The position numbers and the translations under genes are program-made. A model generated the notes under the pieces. It ran no database searches. It saw only the letters and a program-made list of their open reading frames with translations, and was not told the origin of the DNA. From positions 1-9,334 of the forward strand of contig JAQBZS010000209.1 of NCBI GenBank assembly GCA_027622115.1: a stretch of 9,334 nt of DNA. The letters are read 5' to 3'. The stretch's first letter is position 1, and each line of letters opens with the position of its first letter. The stretch is from Planctomycetota bacterium (lineage in GTDB: Bacteria; Planctomycetota; Planctomycetia; Planctomycetales; Planctomycetaceae). Positions 1-5,993 of this stretch are shown here, in pieces.

Positions 1-105
1 CTGAATTCTGGCGAATCCAGCTACGGTAACTCGCATGCCAAATGCCGGTTTAATTTCAGCGCCGCCCCTTACCAACGCACGAAACATGCATCAAAGGAAC
101 CAAGA

Positions 106-348
106 ATGAATTCATCAGACGAAGAACTTCCGCTGATCGACTCCAAAGACTTGGTCGAGGTCTATCGCACGACGGACCGCTCGACTGCCGACATCATCGC
201 GGCGGCGCTCCGAGCCGAAGGCATCCCGTGCCAAATTGATGGCGACCATCAAGCCTTTTCCGGCGTGCTCAACGTGAAACTTTATGTGGCCGGCAAACAC
301 ACGGATCACGCCGTGAAATTCATCGAGTCGCATGATGCGGCGGATTGA
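106..348 (+). CDS. DUF2007-family small protein (putative signal-transducing protein)
   Basis: This 80-residue protein has the compact pattern of the DUF2007 family. It has an 'EVYRTTDRSTADIIAAALR' segment (about residues 18-36), then 'AEGIPCQIDG' and a 'VLNVKLYVAGK' strand, ending in a short helix. This is the ferredoxin-like fold in which 'source of the value' and 'which subunit or residue changed' are read by a small alpha-beta domain. The family is often described as putative signal-transducing, but no biochemical role is established, so none is claimed. The ATG at 106 is preferred because an AAAGGAA Shine-Dalgarno sequence lies at 93-99, six bases upstream. The frame stays open to base 1, so a longer product cannot be strictly excluded. 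Bases 1-105 otherwise show no supportable gene; another frame ends at a TAA at 27-29 and could be the tail of an upstream gene. The gene is probably cytoplasmic, since it has no signal peptide or membrane segment. Confidence 0.8.
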   Translation: MNSSDEELPLIDSKDLVEVYRTTDRSTADIIAAALRAEGIPCQIDGDHQAFSGVLNVKLYVAGKHTDHAVKFIESHDAAD

Positions 349-414
349 GCGGCCTCGAAGTTGATCGAGTTCATGTTTTCCCGCGCGGATTTCATCATGG
401 TCTTTCGAAGCGTC

Positions 415-432
415 AGTCCCGACGTGGGGACT
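415..432 (+). terminator. Possible weak intrinsic terminator after the DUF2007 gene
   Basis: AGTCCC (415-420) and GGGACT (427-432) form a perfect 6-bp stem with a six-base loop, followed by only two more T residues. It lies 67 bases after the stop of the DUF2007 gene and 139 bases before the next start. The T-tract is too short for a confident call; it may be a chance hairpin. Confidence 0.3.
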
Positions 433-570
433 TTACGGACGCCGATTCGATGATGTATCACTGCGATCGATGCCTTGCCGCTGCTCTTCGTTTGTGGGAC
501 ACGGCTTCGGCGTTACAAAACTGCAAGCGGGGTGACTCGCGTTTTCAAAATCGAAAAGGACACGGCTTCG

Positions 571-1143
571 ATGCAAAAGTGGTTGATTGTCTTGATGTTC
601 GTCGGTGGTGCGGCGTTGTCTTGGGGACTCTATGTGCCGACCGTGCATAAGGCCGCCATGCAATTGAGCAGCAGCTTGCGGGCCTTCATGTTCGTCGGCG
701 TGGCGTATTTTCTCGTCGCCGTCCTGGTTCCCGCCGCCATGATTTTTCTCTTCGACTCCGACCCCACCGCAAAAGCGAACCCCAACTTCAAAACGATCCC
801 CGTATTGCTGGGGCTCGCTGCCGGTTTTGCCGGCGCGGCCGGGGCTCTGTGCGTGATTTTCGCCGCCACGAAAGCTGGCCCCGGTTCGGCGATTTTCGTC
901 GCTCCACTTGTGTTCGCGGGGGCGCCGATCATCAACACCATCGTCACCATCACCTATTTCCACCCGGTGAAGACGATGCCGGACTGGAGATTCTTTTTGG
1001 GGCTCGGCATGGCTGCCGCTGGTGCCGCGATGGTGATGTTGTTTAAGCCGGTCGACGACAAGCCGCACGCCATCGTCTCGCCCCCTGCCGCCATGCAGTC
1101 GATTGTTGCAGGAGCCGATTCATCGTCGGTCTCGGAAAGTTGA
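571..1143 (+). CDS. Five-segment membrane protein resembling half of an EamA/DMT transporter
   Basis: The 190-residue product is an integral membrane protein. Hydrophobic stretches lie at about residues 4-22, 38-61, 76-98, 105-129 and 141-158, followed by a polar, Ser/Ala-rich cytoplasmic or external tail of about 30 residues. The last two segments, with 'GPGSAIFVAPLVFAGAPI' (103-120) and the closing 'LGLGMAAAGAAMVML', resemble the end of a drug/metabolite-transporter (EamA) repeat, where a short loop with a polar helix start precedes the final segment. A full EamA protein has ten segments, so this would be a half-size form that needs to dimerise. No substrate can be named. The frame opens earlier at 475, but ATG 571 has an AAGGA site at 556-560 and begins directly with the first membrane segment, so the upstream 32 codons are judged non-coding. 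It is followed after 8 bases by the SRPBCC gene. An alternative reading is simply a conserved membrane protein of unknown role. Confidence 0.78.
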   Translation: MQKWLIVLMFVGGAALSWGLYVPTVHKAAMQLSSSLRAFMFVGVAYFLVAVLVPAAMIFLFDSDPTAKANPNFKTIPVLLGLAAGFAGAAGALCVIFAATKAGPGSAIFVAPLVFAGAPIINTIVTITYFHPVKTMPDWRFFLGLGMAAAGAAMVMLFKPVDDKPHAIVSPPAAMQSIVAGADSSSVSES

Positions 1144-1151
1144 CGGTCGTT

Positions 1152-1610
1152 ATGCACACGGCGGAATTCTCCGCGCATTGCGAGTTGGACTGTGGCGTTG
1201 AAACCCTGTTCCAATTCCTGACGCGGCCTCGGAACGGTCCGAAATACTCGCCGCCCGACACCAAGTTGAAGATTCTGGATGGACCGGAACAACTTCAACT
1301 CGGCAGTCGCGTGAAGTTCCGCTTGCGTGGTTTTGGTCAGCGGTTGCAATTGGAAAACGAAGTGGTCGAATTCGACGAGCCAACGTCGTTCGCCGAGGAG
1401 CAGACATCCGGCCCCATGACGTATTGGCGGCATTGCCGGACGCTGAAACAAATTTCCGAGTCCAAGACCTTGTTGACGGACGAAGTGTACTTCACGCCAC
1501 CGAAGGGCTTGGTTGGATTCGTGATGACGGAATCTCGGATTCGCAAGCAGTTGGAACGCGGATTCGCCCATCAGCACGCCGTCTTGCATCAACTGTTGGA
1601 GCCGGCTTGA
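1152..1610 (+). CDS. SRPBCC (START-like/polyketide cyclase-like) ligand-binding protein
   Basis: This 152-residue protein has the helix-grip layout of the SRPBCC superfamily. An N-terminal strand ('AEFSAHCELDC') leads into a 'GVETLFQFLTRPRN' helix, then 'LGSRVKFRLRGFGQRLQLENEVVEFDEPTSFAEEQ' type antiparallel strands. A long C-terminal helix begins near 'ESRIRKQLERGFAHQHAVLHQLL'. The conserved 'FxxxPxxF.xEQxxGPMxYWxH' pattern is typical of cell-division-inhibitor-like and ligand-binding SRPBCC proteins. Such proteins bind a hydrophobic small molecule in the cavity, but the ligand is unknown. A TTG at 1140 would overlap the previous stop. ATG 1152 is preferred because GGAAAG lies at 1134-1139, a usable if long 12-base spacing, and it starts at the first strand. 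No signal peptide is present, so the protein should be cytoplasmic. Its stop overlaps the next start by one base (TGATG), indicating translational coupling. Confidence 0.82.
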   Translation: MHTAEFSAHCELDCGVETLFQFLTRPRNGPKYSPPDTKLKILDGPEQLQLGSRVKFRLRGFGQRLQLENEVVEFDEPTSFAEEQTSGPMTYWRHCRTLKQISESKTLLTDEVYFTPPKGLVGFVMTESRIRKQLERGFAHQHAVLHQLLEPA

Positions 1611-1873
1611 TGAGTCCGCCACGCAGGCCCGCGAAACGACCGGCTCGCAGAACGGAATCATCAAGTTCCGACGCGGGCACGGTGATCGGCGTCATTATTG
1701 TGGTAGTGCTCGCTGGTGGGTTATTGGCGCTCGGCGGCATGGTGCTGGGTCCAGGAGTGTTGGCGGTCGTCGGATTGATTGCCTTCTTCGCGGCCTTCAT
1801 TGGATTTCATTATCTCATTTGGGGCCGCTGGCTTTCTCGACGAATGGATGAGGAATCGTCGGACGAGGAATAA
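1610..1873 (+). CDS. Small two-segment membrane protein of unknown function
   Basis: The 87-residue product begins with a basic, Pro/Arg-rich stretch (about residues 3-15) and a Ser run. Two hydrophobic segments follow, at about 23-46 and 48-68, and it ends in an acidic tail 'RRMDEESSDEE'. The positive N-terminus and the basic 'RWLSRR' after the second segment suggest both ends face the cytoplasm. I do not recognise a named family. The frame is open back to 1424, but that part overlaps the SRPBCC gene in another frame. ATG 1610 is chosen because it overlaps the SRPBCC stop by one base and has GGAG at 1598-1601, eight bases upstream. Position and overlap indicate co-transcription with the SRPBCC gene. 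Membrane targeting is directly visible in the sequence; any functional link is an inference. Confidence 0.72.
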   Translation: MSPPRRPAKRPARRTESSSSDAGTVIGVIIVVVLAGGLLALGGMVLGPGVLAVVGLIAFFAAFIGFHYLIWGRWLSRRMDEESSDEE

Positions 1874-2176
1874 GCGGCTTCGGTTTGTTTGTTCGCAGAA
1901 TCAACGTCCCGTTTCGCTGGAAAAGCAACGCTTCTGCCATGCGAAGCGATCCCTTGGAAGCGCCTTCGGCGAGGTTGGCTACTTAGAACGCGTGCAAGAA
2001 CTTCGTCCGTAGCCACGCCAGAGCGTGGGACCGGCTCTGCATTCAAAAGCCCACGCTCTGGCGAGCGTGGCTACAAAACGGGAAGTTGTTACTGCACGCG
2101 TCCTTAGTTTCGTAGCGGACAAACTTAAATTAAGTTGAAGGGCGAGGCGAGCAACCGCGGTCCCGATCTCGCTCGG
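1874..2176. other. Intergenic region between convergent operons
   Basis: This 303-base gap separates the end of the plus-strand block from the end of tadC on the minus strand. I see no convincing coding frame; the open frames across it have no ribosome site and no recognisable protein character. It holds the paired-hairpin repeat at 2009-2074 and an AT-rich perfect palindrome, AACTTAA-A-TTAAGTT, at 2122-2136. Either could help end transcription from one or both sides, but neither is followed by a clear T-run on the relevant strand. Confidence 0.65.
2009..2074. repeat. Paired-hairpin intergenic repeat (REP-like inverted repeat)
   Basis: A left arm (2009-2029, GTAGCCACGCCAGAGCGTGG...) and a right arm (2050-2074) are inverted copies of each other. 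The right copy carries four extra bases; otherwise the two match throughout. Each arm is itself a small hairpin: CCACGC/GCGTGG (6-bp stem, CAGA loop) on the left and CCACGCT/AGCGTGG (7-bp stem, six-base loop) on the right. A 20-base spacer separates them. This 'two hairpins facing each other' layout is that of REP/BIME-type elements, which are usually scattered through a genome. Whether it is multi-copy here cannot be seen from one window. It lies between converging operons, where such elements often mark transcript ends. Confidence 0.7.
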
Positions 2177-3139
2177 CTATTTCAGCAGCGTGCGAGCGAT
2201 CTGGATTGATGCGGGGCCCAGGATCACGATGAACATGGCGGGGAAGATCAACAGCACCGTCGGAAACAAGATCTTGACGCCCGCCTTGTGGGCCATTTCT
2301 TCCGCTCGTTGAGTTCGCTGTTCTCGCAAGGCTTCGGCGTGCGTTCGCAGCGTCTTGGCCATGCTGCCGCCGAGTCGTTCCGCTTCGATCACCACGGCCG
2401 CCAGTCGTCGAATCTCGTCCAAACCGGATCGCAAGCCGAACTCCATCAGACTCTCGCCCGGACCCATGCCCATCTGAATCCGCCGCTCGACGATCAAAAT
2501 TTCTCGGGCCAGGATCGGATGAACATTGCCCAGCACATTTCCGACTCGTTGCACGGCACCCGACAAACTCAGACCGCCTTCCAGCGAAATCACCATCAGG
2601 TCCATGCAATCCGGTAAGCCTCGACGAAACGCGGTTTGGCGATTCTTCGCTTGCGAATCCAGCCAGAACCCAGGGACGACGTTGCCCAACATCGCACCCA
2701 TCAAGCCGATCGTCATGGCATAGGTCTGATACGCGGGCAATAGAAACTTACCAACCGGCAGGTAGCTCGGTTGAGCCGGCGCGAACAGGCAACACACGCC
2801 GCCGATCACCAGCGGAGTGAAGGTGAGCATCAGCTTGACGCCCATGAACATGGCTAACGACTTGGGGTGATACAGCCCAGCCTGCAACAAGCGAGCCTTC
2901 AATGCGGACTGCTCTTTCGCATTCGTCGGAGCAACCGCCGCACCCATCTTTTGCGTGAATTCCGAAAAGCTCATCTGCGGCGTGATGGTGCTGGGATCGT
3001 GGACGTTGACCTTTTCACCCAGACGATCCAGTCGCCGAGCGATCATCGTCTGCTGACCGGACAGCAGCGTCGCGGCCACCAGCCACGCTCCGGCGGAGGC
3101 GGTAAAAATGAGCAGCGTGGTGATCCAATCAGCGGACAT
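2177..3139 (-). CDS. tadC: Tad pilus inner-membrane platform protein TadC
   Basis: This is the 320-residue second platform protein of the Tad pilus machine. It has an N-terminal membrane segment (about 5-27), a cytoplasmic stretch with 'LKARLLQAGLYHPKSLAMF' (80-98), and two more hydrophobic segments (about 98-120 and 132-158). The type II secretion F domain follows, opening at 'FRRGLPDCMDLMVISLEGGLS' (171-191). It continues through 'ALREQRTQRAEEMAHKAGVKILFPTVLLIFPAMFIVIL' near 270-307, the diagnostic closing part of TadC with its last membrane helix. With TadB it forms the inner-membrane base that transmits ATPase motion to the growing pilus. ATG 3139 has AGGG at 3147-3150, seven bases away. 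It lies 38 bases after the tadB stop and appears to be the last gene of the operon; nothing follows on this strand before the convergent block. Confidence 0.93.
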   Translation of the reverse strand: MSADWITTLLIFTASAGAWLVAATLLSGQQTMIARRLDRLGEKVNVHDPSTITPQMSFSEFTQKMGAAVAPTNAKEQSALKARLLQAGLYHPKSLAMFMGVKLMLTFTPLVIGGVCCLFAPAQPSYLPVGKFLLPAYQTYAMTIGLMGAMLGNVVPGFWLDSQAKNRQTAFRRGLPDCMDLMVISLEGGLSLSGAVQRVGNVLGNVHPILAREILIVERRIQMGMGPGESLMEFGLRSGLDEIRRLAAVVIEAERLGGSMAKTLRTHAEALREQRTQRAEEMAHKAGVKILFPTVLLIFPAMFIVILGPASIQIARTLLK

Positions 3140-3177
3140 CGGCTCGCCCTACATTCAATAGAGAACAATCTCGCCCA

Positions 3178-4143
3178 TCAAAAATCAAAGTTCACGATCT
3201 TGCGAATCCACAGCCAGCCGAGCCCTTCGCAGGTCAGGGCACCGATGAGGAGCGCTCCGTGATTCCAATGGACCAGTTCCTGCGCGTAGTCGTAATTCAG
3301 GGCCAGCATGATCAGGAACATGGCCGGCGCCAGAGCCAGCAATACGACCGCCTGCATGCGACCTTCCGCGGTGAGCGTCTTGATCTTGCCCAGGATTCGA
3401 AATCGGCCGCGAACCAAGTGATTCAAACGGTCCAGCATTTCGCCGAGGTTTCCGCCGGTCTGCTCCTGAACCGTGACTGCTTCCACGAGGATTTTGATTT
3501 CGACCAAGCCCGTTCGCCGACCCAACTCGCGCAACGCCGTTTGCGTCGGCAGGCCGAGATTCTGCATCTCGTGGGCATACGCCAATTCCATCGCAAGTGG
3601 TGCTTCGAATTCCTCGGACACGGCCTGCACCGATTGCCAAAAGGAATTGCCGGCTCGTACAGCGCGGGCCATGAGATCGAACGCATCCGGCAGTTGTGCC
3701 AGCAGCGTCATTTGGCGGCGTTTGCGGACGATCGAAACCGATGCGATCGGCGTCACGGCTCCGATGATCGTCGCGAGCACGATCACCGCATAATTCTTGG
3801 TGAGCACAAAGCCCAACATGCCGAACAGGCTGCTCGCCACACCACAACTCATCAGCAATCGCGGCACGGTGAAGTTGAGACCGGACTGTTCGATCATCAA
3901 CGTCAGGCGTTCCATCAGCGAATCGTGTTGGCTGAGATCGATGGACGCGTTGGTCAGCCGCTTCAAGTCATTGAACAGCGAGGACTTTTCCGCCTGCTTG
4001 CGGACCTTGCCTCGAAATTCTTCGTCGATCCGCTGATGGACTCGCAATTTGTCTCGCAGAAAGAGTTCCGCGAACAGCGACACGCCGATCAACACCGCTC
4101 CCGCGATCGCAACAAACAAGCCGATAGTTGTGAGCAGGGGCAT
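3178..4143 (-). CDS. tadB: Tad pilus inner-membrane platform protein TadB
   Basis: This 321-residue protein is the first F-domain platform protein of the Tad system. Membrane segments lie at about 4-29, 96-114 and 118-138. The F domain starts at 'LLAQLPDAFDLMARAVRAG' (147-165). It contains 'ALRELGRRTGLVEIKILVEAV' (203-223) and the strongly conserved 'VQEQTGGNLGEMLDRL' (225-240) and 'KTLTAEGRMQA' (255-265), with final hydrophobic helices at about 266-282 and 296-314. The family works with the TadA ATPase and TadC to build the pilus base. The frame opens earlier (4218), but the upstream 25 codons translate the AT-rich repeat patch and would give an implausible N-terminus. ATG 4143 begins just before the first membrane helix. 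No clear Shine-Dalgarno sequence is seen, because the leader is made of repeats; this is the main doubt about the exact start. Confidence 0.92.
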   Translation of the reverse strand: MPLLTTIGLFVAIAGAVLIGVSLFAELFLRDKLRVHQRIDEEFRGKVRKQAEKSSLFNDLKRLTNASIDLSQHDSLMERLTLMIEQSGLNFTVPRLLMSCGVASSLFGMLGFVLTKNYAVIVLATIIGAVTPIASVSIVRKRRQMTLLAQLPDAFDLMARAVRAGNSFWQSVQAVSEEFEAPLAMELAYAHEMQNLGLPTQTALRELGRRTGLVEIKILVEAVTVQEQTGGNLGEMLDRLNHLVRGRFRILGKIKTLTAEGRMQAVVLLALAPAMFLIMLALNYDYAQELVHWNHGALLIGALTCEGLGWLWIRKIVNFDF

Positions 4144-4145
4144 GG

Positions 4146-4231
4146 GATTTTCGATTTTTGATTGGTGAAATCTGAGATCTGAGATTTGATTGAAGGTCTT
4201 TCGCACTTCGAAAATCAAAAATCAAAAATCG
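4146..4231. repeat. AT-rich repeat patch between cpaF and tadB
   Basis: Almost the whole 88-base gap between the cpaF stop and the tadB start is low-complexity repeat. A near-perfect tandem of the 7-8-base unit 'AAAATCAA' occupies 4211-4230. CGATTTTTGATT (4152-4163) and AATCAAAAATCG (4220-4231) form a perfect 12-bp inverted repeat. Between them lies the doubled unit ATCTGAG-ATCTGAG-ATTTGA (4170-4190). It is clearly more AT-rich than the flanking genes. It could fold in the transcript and affect tadB translation, since it replaces the normal ribosome-binding region; that is an inference. Confidence 0.7.
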
Positions 4232-5638
4232 TCAATTCTTTATCACGCGGCGTTCGAACATTTGGTTGGGCAGGTTGATGCCCATTTCAGACAAGCGAGC
4301 GAGTGCTTTGGGGCGAATTCCCGTGCATTCGAAGTGGCCGGTCGCCCTTTCGTTTTCGTCGATGCCGGTCTGCTTGAAGACGAAGAGATCGTGCATGCTG
4401 ATCGTGTCGCCTTCCATGCCGGTGATCTCCGAAATCTTCATGACTCGCCGAGCACCGCCGCGCAGTCGCGAAGTTTGCACGACGATGTTCACGGCCGACA
4501 CGATCTGTTGCCGGATGATCCAAATCGGCATTTCGAAGTTGGCCATGCCCACCATCATCTCCAAACGCGACAACGCTTCCCGGCAGTTGTTGGCGTGGAT
4601 CGTCGTCAGACTGCCCTCGTGGCCGGTGTTCATGGCCTGCAACATGTCGAGCGCCTCGCCGGAGCGACACTCGCCGACGACGATGCGGTCTGGGCGCATA
4701 CGCAGTGAGTTCTTCACCAAATCGCGAGTGTCCACCGCGCCTTGGCCTTCGATGTTGGGGGCTCGCGTTTCCAGCGACACGACGTGCTTCTGTTGGAGTC
4801 GCAGTTCGGCGGTGTCTTCGATTGTGCAGACGCGTTCGCCCTCGGGGATGTAACCCGAAAGCAGATTAAGCAGCGTGGTTTTGCCGCTGCCGGTGCCGCC
4901 GGAAACGATGAGGTTCAAGCGGCTTTTGACGCATGACGCAATGAATTCGACCATGCAGGCGGCGATCGAACCCTTGTCGATCAAGTCCTTGGCCATCAGC
5001 GGTTGGTCGGGAAATCGACGAATGGAGACCACGGTGCCGCACAACGACAGCGGCGGAATGATGGCGTTGACTCGGCTGCCGTCTTCCAGACGCGCGTCGA
5101 CCATCGGCGTGCTTTCATCGACGCGGCGACCGACTTTCGCACAAATGCGTTGCACCATTTGCAGCAGGTGCTTCTCGTCGTTGAACACCACGTCCGACTC
5201 TTCCAAGCGACCGTTGCGTTCCACGAACACCGTCTTCGGGCCGTTGATCAGGATGTCGGAAATGCTCTTGTCGTTGAGCAGCGTTTCGAGCGGGCCGAGT
5301 CCAAAAGTCTCGGCGACGATGTCGTTGACCAGACGTTCTCGGACGTGGGTATTGACGAGTTCGGAGCTAGCGTTGCACAGCTCTTCCACACCGCGACGCA
5401 GTTCGGCCTTGACGGCGGGTTGGTCCATTTCGGCGAGAGCGCTGATGTCCATCGCGCGAATCAATCGCTCGTGCATTTCCTTCTTGAGACGCTGAAAGCG
5501 ATTTTCGGCGTCGCGATCTCGTTGAGGCCCGAGATGTTCCTGCTTCGCGCCGTTGCGGTCGACCGGCGAATCGATCTTCGCGACCGGTACGACGTGTGCG
5601 ATTTCTTCGCGGGGGGTTCTTGCCAGTAACAGTGCCAT
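4232..5638 (-). CDS. cpaF: Tad/Flp pilus assembly ATPase CpaF (TadA)
   Basis: The 468-residue product is the secretion ATPase that powers Tad pilus assembly, a hexameric cytoplasmic GspE/VirB11-type motor. All motifs are intact. The Walker A GGTGSGKT is at 247-254, the Asp box 'CTIEDTAELRL' at 271-281, the Walker B region 'RPDRIVVGECRSGE' at 315-328 with its Glu, and the His box 'GHEGSLTTIHANN' at 339-351. The N-terminal domain includes the helical 'RFQRLKKEMHERLIRAMD' (about 47-64) and 'GLGPLETLLNDKSISDILING' type core (113-133), usual for CpaF. The first 45 residues are polar and variable. ATG 5638 has only a weak purine-rich leader, so a start within the first tens of codons is possible, but no better one is seen. 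The 355-base gap upstream, filled by a palindromic element, separates it from cpaE. Downstream, tadB follows after 88 bases. Confidence 0.96.
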   Translation of the reverse strand: MALLLARTPREEIAHVVPVAKIDSPVDRNGAKQEHLGPQRDRDAENRFQRLKKEMHERLIRAMDISALAEMDQPAVKAELRRGVEELCNASSELVNTHVRERLVNDIVAETFGLGPLETLLNDKSISDILINGPKTVFVERNGRLEESDVVFNDEKHLLQMVQRICAKVGRRVDESTPMVDARLEDGSRVNAIIPPLSLCGTVVSIRRFPDQPLMAKDLIDKGSIAACMVEFIASCVKSRLNLIVSGGTGSGKTTLLNLLSGYIPEGERVCTIEDTAELRLQQKHVVSLETRAPNIEGQGAVDTRDLVKNSLRMRPDRIVVGECRSGEALDMLQAMNTGHEGSLTTIHANNCREALSRLEMMVGMANFEMPIWIIRQQIVSAVNIVVQTSRLRGGARRVMKISEITGMEGDTISMHDLFVFKQTGIDENERATGHFECTGIRPKALARLSEMGINLPNQMFERRVIKN

Positions 5639-5684
5639 GTGTGGTCTCGTTCTTCATTAGCCGTTTTGGCGCTAGAAGCTATCT

Positions 5685-5704
5685 GAAAAAGGGGGCTGAC
5701 CCTC
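5685..5704 (-). terminator. Terminator- or attenuator-like hairpin upstream of cpaF
   Basis: Read on the minus strand, AGGG (5703-5700) can pair with CCCT (5693-5690) around a six-base loop and runs into four to five T residues (5690-5686). The stem is short, so as an intrinsic terminator it is weak. It sits 47 bases before the cpaF start, where it could attenuate read-through from cpaE. It may also be an unrelated GC-rich repeat remnant. Confidence 0.3.
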
Positions 5705-5737
5705 TGCACTTTGTTGTTTTCCTGCTCGCATTTTCCA

Positions 5738-5758
5738 CCACTGACCCTGTGTCAGTGG
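5738..5758. repeat. Left terminal hairpin of the palindromic element
   Basis: CCACTGAC and GTCAGTGG form a perfect 8-bp stem around a CCTGT loop. It matches the reverse complement of the hairpin at 5937-5957 at 18 of 21 positions, and the loop order shows that the two are inverted. Two of the three differences are compensating stem changes (T-A against C-G), so pairing is kept. Confidence 0.75.
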
Positions 5759-5936
5759 AGAAATGACTGACTGCTACTACCGAACGTCCCCTGCTCGACC
5801 ACGCCTCCACCGCCCCCCCCCGCGTCGGTGGGGCGACGACTCTCGCGGCTAGCGATCAGTCGTGGGCTCCACCGACAATGGGGGCGGTGGAGGCCGGGAA
5901 ACAGACGCATTCGGGTGTAGCCATCCAGTCACTCGT

Positions 5937-5957
5937 CCACCGACGCAGGGTCGGTGG
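5937..5957. repeat. Right terminal hairpin of the palindromic element
   Basis: CCACCGAC and GTCGGTGG form a perfect 8-bp stem around a GCAGG loop, ending 36 bases from the cpaE stop codon. It is the inverted partner of the 5738-5758 hairpin. Its closeness to the cpaE end means it may also act as the 3' boundary structure of the upstream transcript. Confidence 0.75.
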
Positions 5958-5993
5958 TGCGAAAACTGGTCACCATGTCCAACCTTCGTTTGA

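Larger units (their letters stand above)
5731..5966. mobile_element. Large imperfect palindromic element, MITE-like, about 235 bases
   Basis: The two halves of this stretch are diverged inverted copies of each other about a centre near 5848. Pairing can be followed nearly end to end. TTTTC(C)CA pairs with its complement at the outer ends, then hairpin 5738-5758 matches 5937-5957. ATGACTG/GCTAC..CCGAA blocks at about 5764-5784 match 5912-5931. A perfect 15-bp arm pairs 5803-5817 with 5880-5894, and 5824-5834 pairs with 5866-5876 (one G-T). Then 5836-5841 pairs with 5858-5863, and TCGC (5843-5846) with GCGA (5852-5855), closing a five-base loop. There is no open reading frame of note and no transposase, so if mobile it depends on another element. 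I see no clear target-site duplication, so the ends are approximate. It would be transcribed with the operon and fold into a very long hairpin. Confidence 0.72.
5639..5993. other. Intergenic region between cpaE and cpaF
   Basis: This 355-base stretch lies inside an otherwise compact operon and has no credible gene on either strand. From the cpaE side it holds a 27-base spacer, then the large palindromic element (about 5731-5966). A short terminator-like hairpin with a T-run on the minus strand (5685-5704) comes next, and then the roughly 45-base leader of cpaF. Base composition changes sharply at the palindrome, with runs of C (5813-5820) and G (5880-5884). Confidence 0.7.

Noticed and set aside
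345..650. 101-codon plus-strand frame beginning TTG at the end of the DUF2007 gene
   Set aside because: It has no ribosome site and no family character, and overlaps the membrane-protein gene at 571 in another frame; a shadow frame.
433..1068. 211-codon minus-strand frame opposite the membrane protein
   Set aside because: His/Arg-rich composition typical of antisense shadows in GC-rich genes; the plus-strand membrane protein explains the region.
1889..2107. Small plus-strand frame spanning the intergenic repeat
   Set aside because: It runs through the paired hairpin repeat, has no ribosome site and no recognisable protein features.
3259..4161. 300-codon plus-strand frame opposite tadB
   Set aside because: Gln/His/Arg-rich antisense translation of an unmistakable tadB; no start signal.
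4146..4231. CRISPR array
   Set aside because: The repeats are 7-8 bases long with no unique spacers; simple tandem and inverted repeats, not a CRISPR.
5813..5820. Run of eight C residues as a possible phase-variation tract
   Set aside because: It lies in a non-coding palindrome and not within a reading frame or an obvious promoter spacer, so a slippage effect on a gene is not supported.
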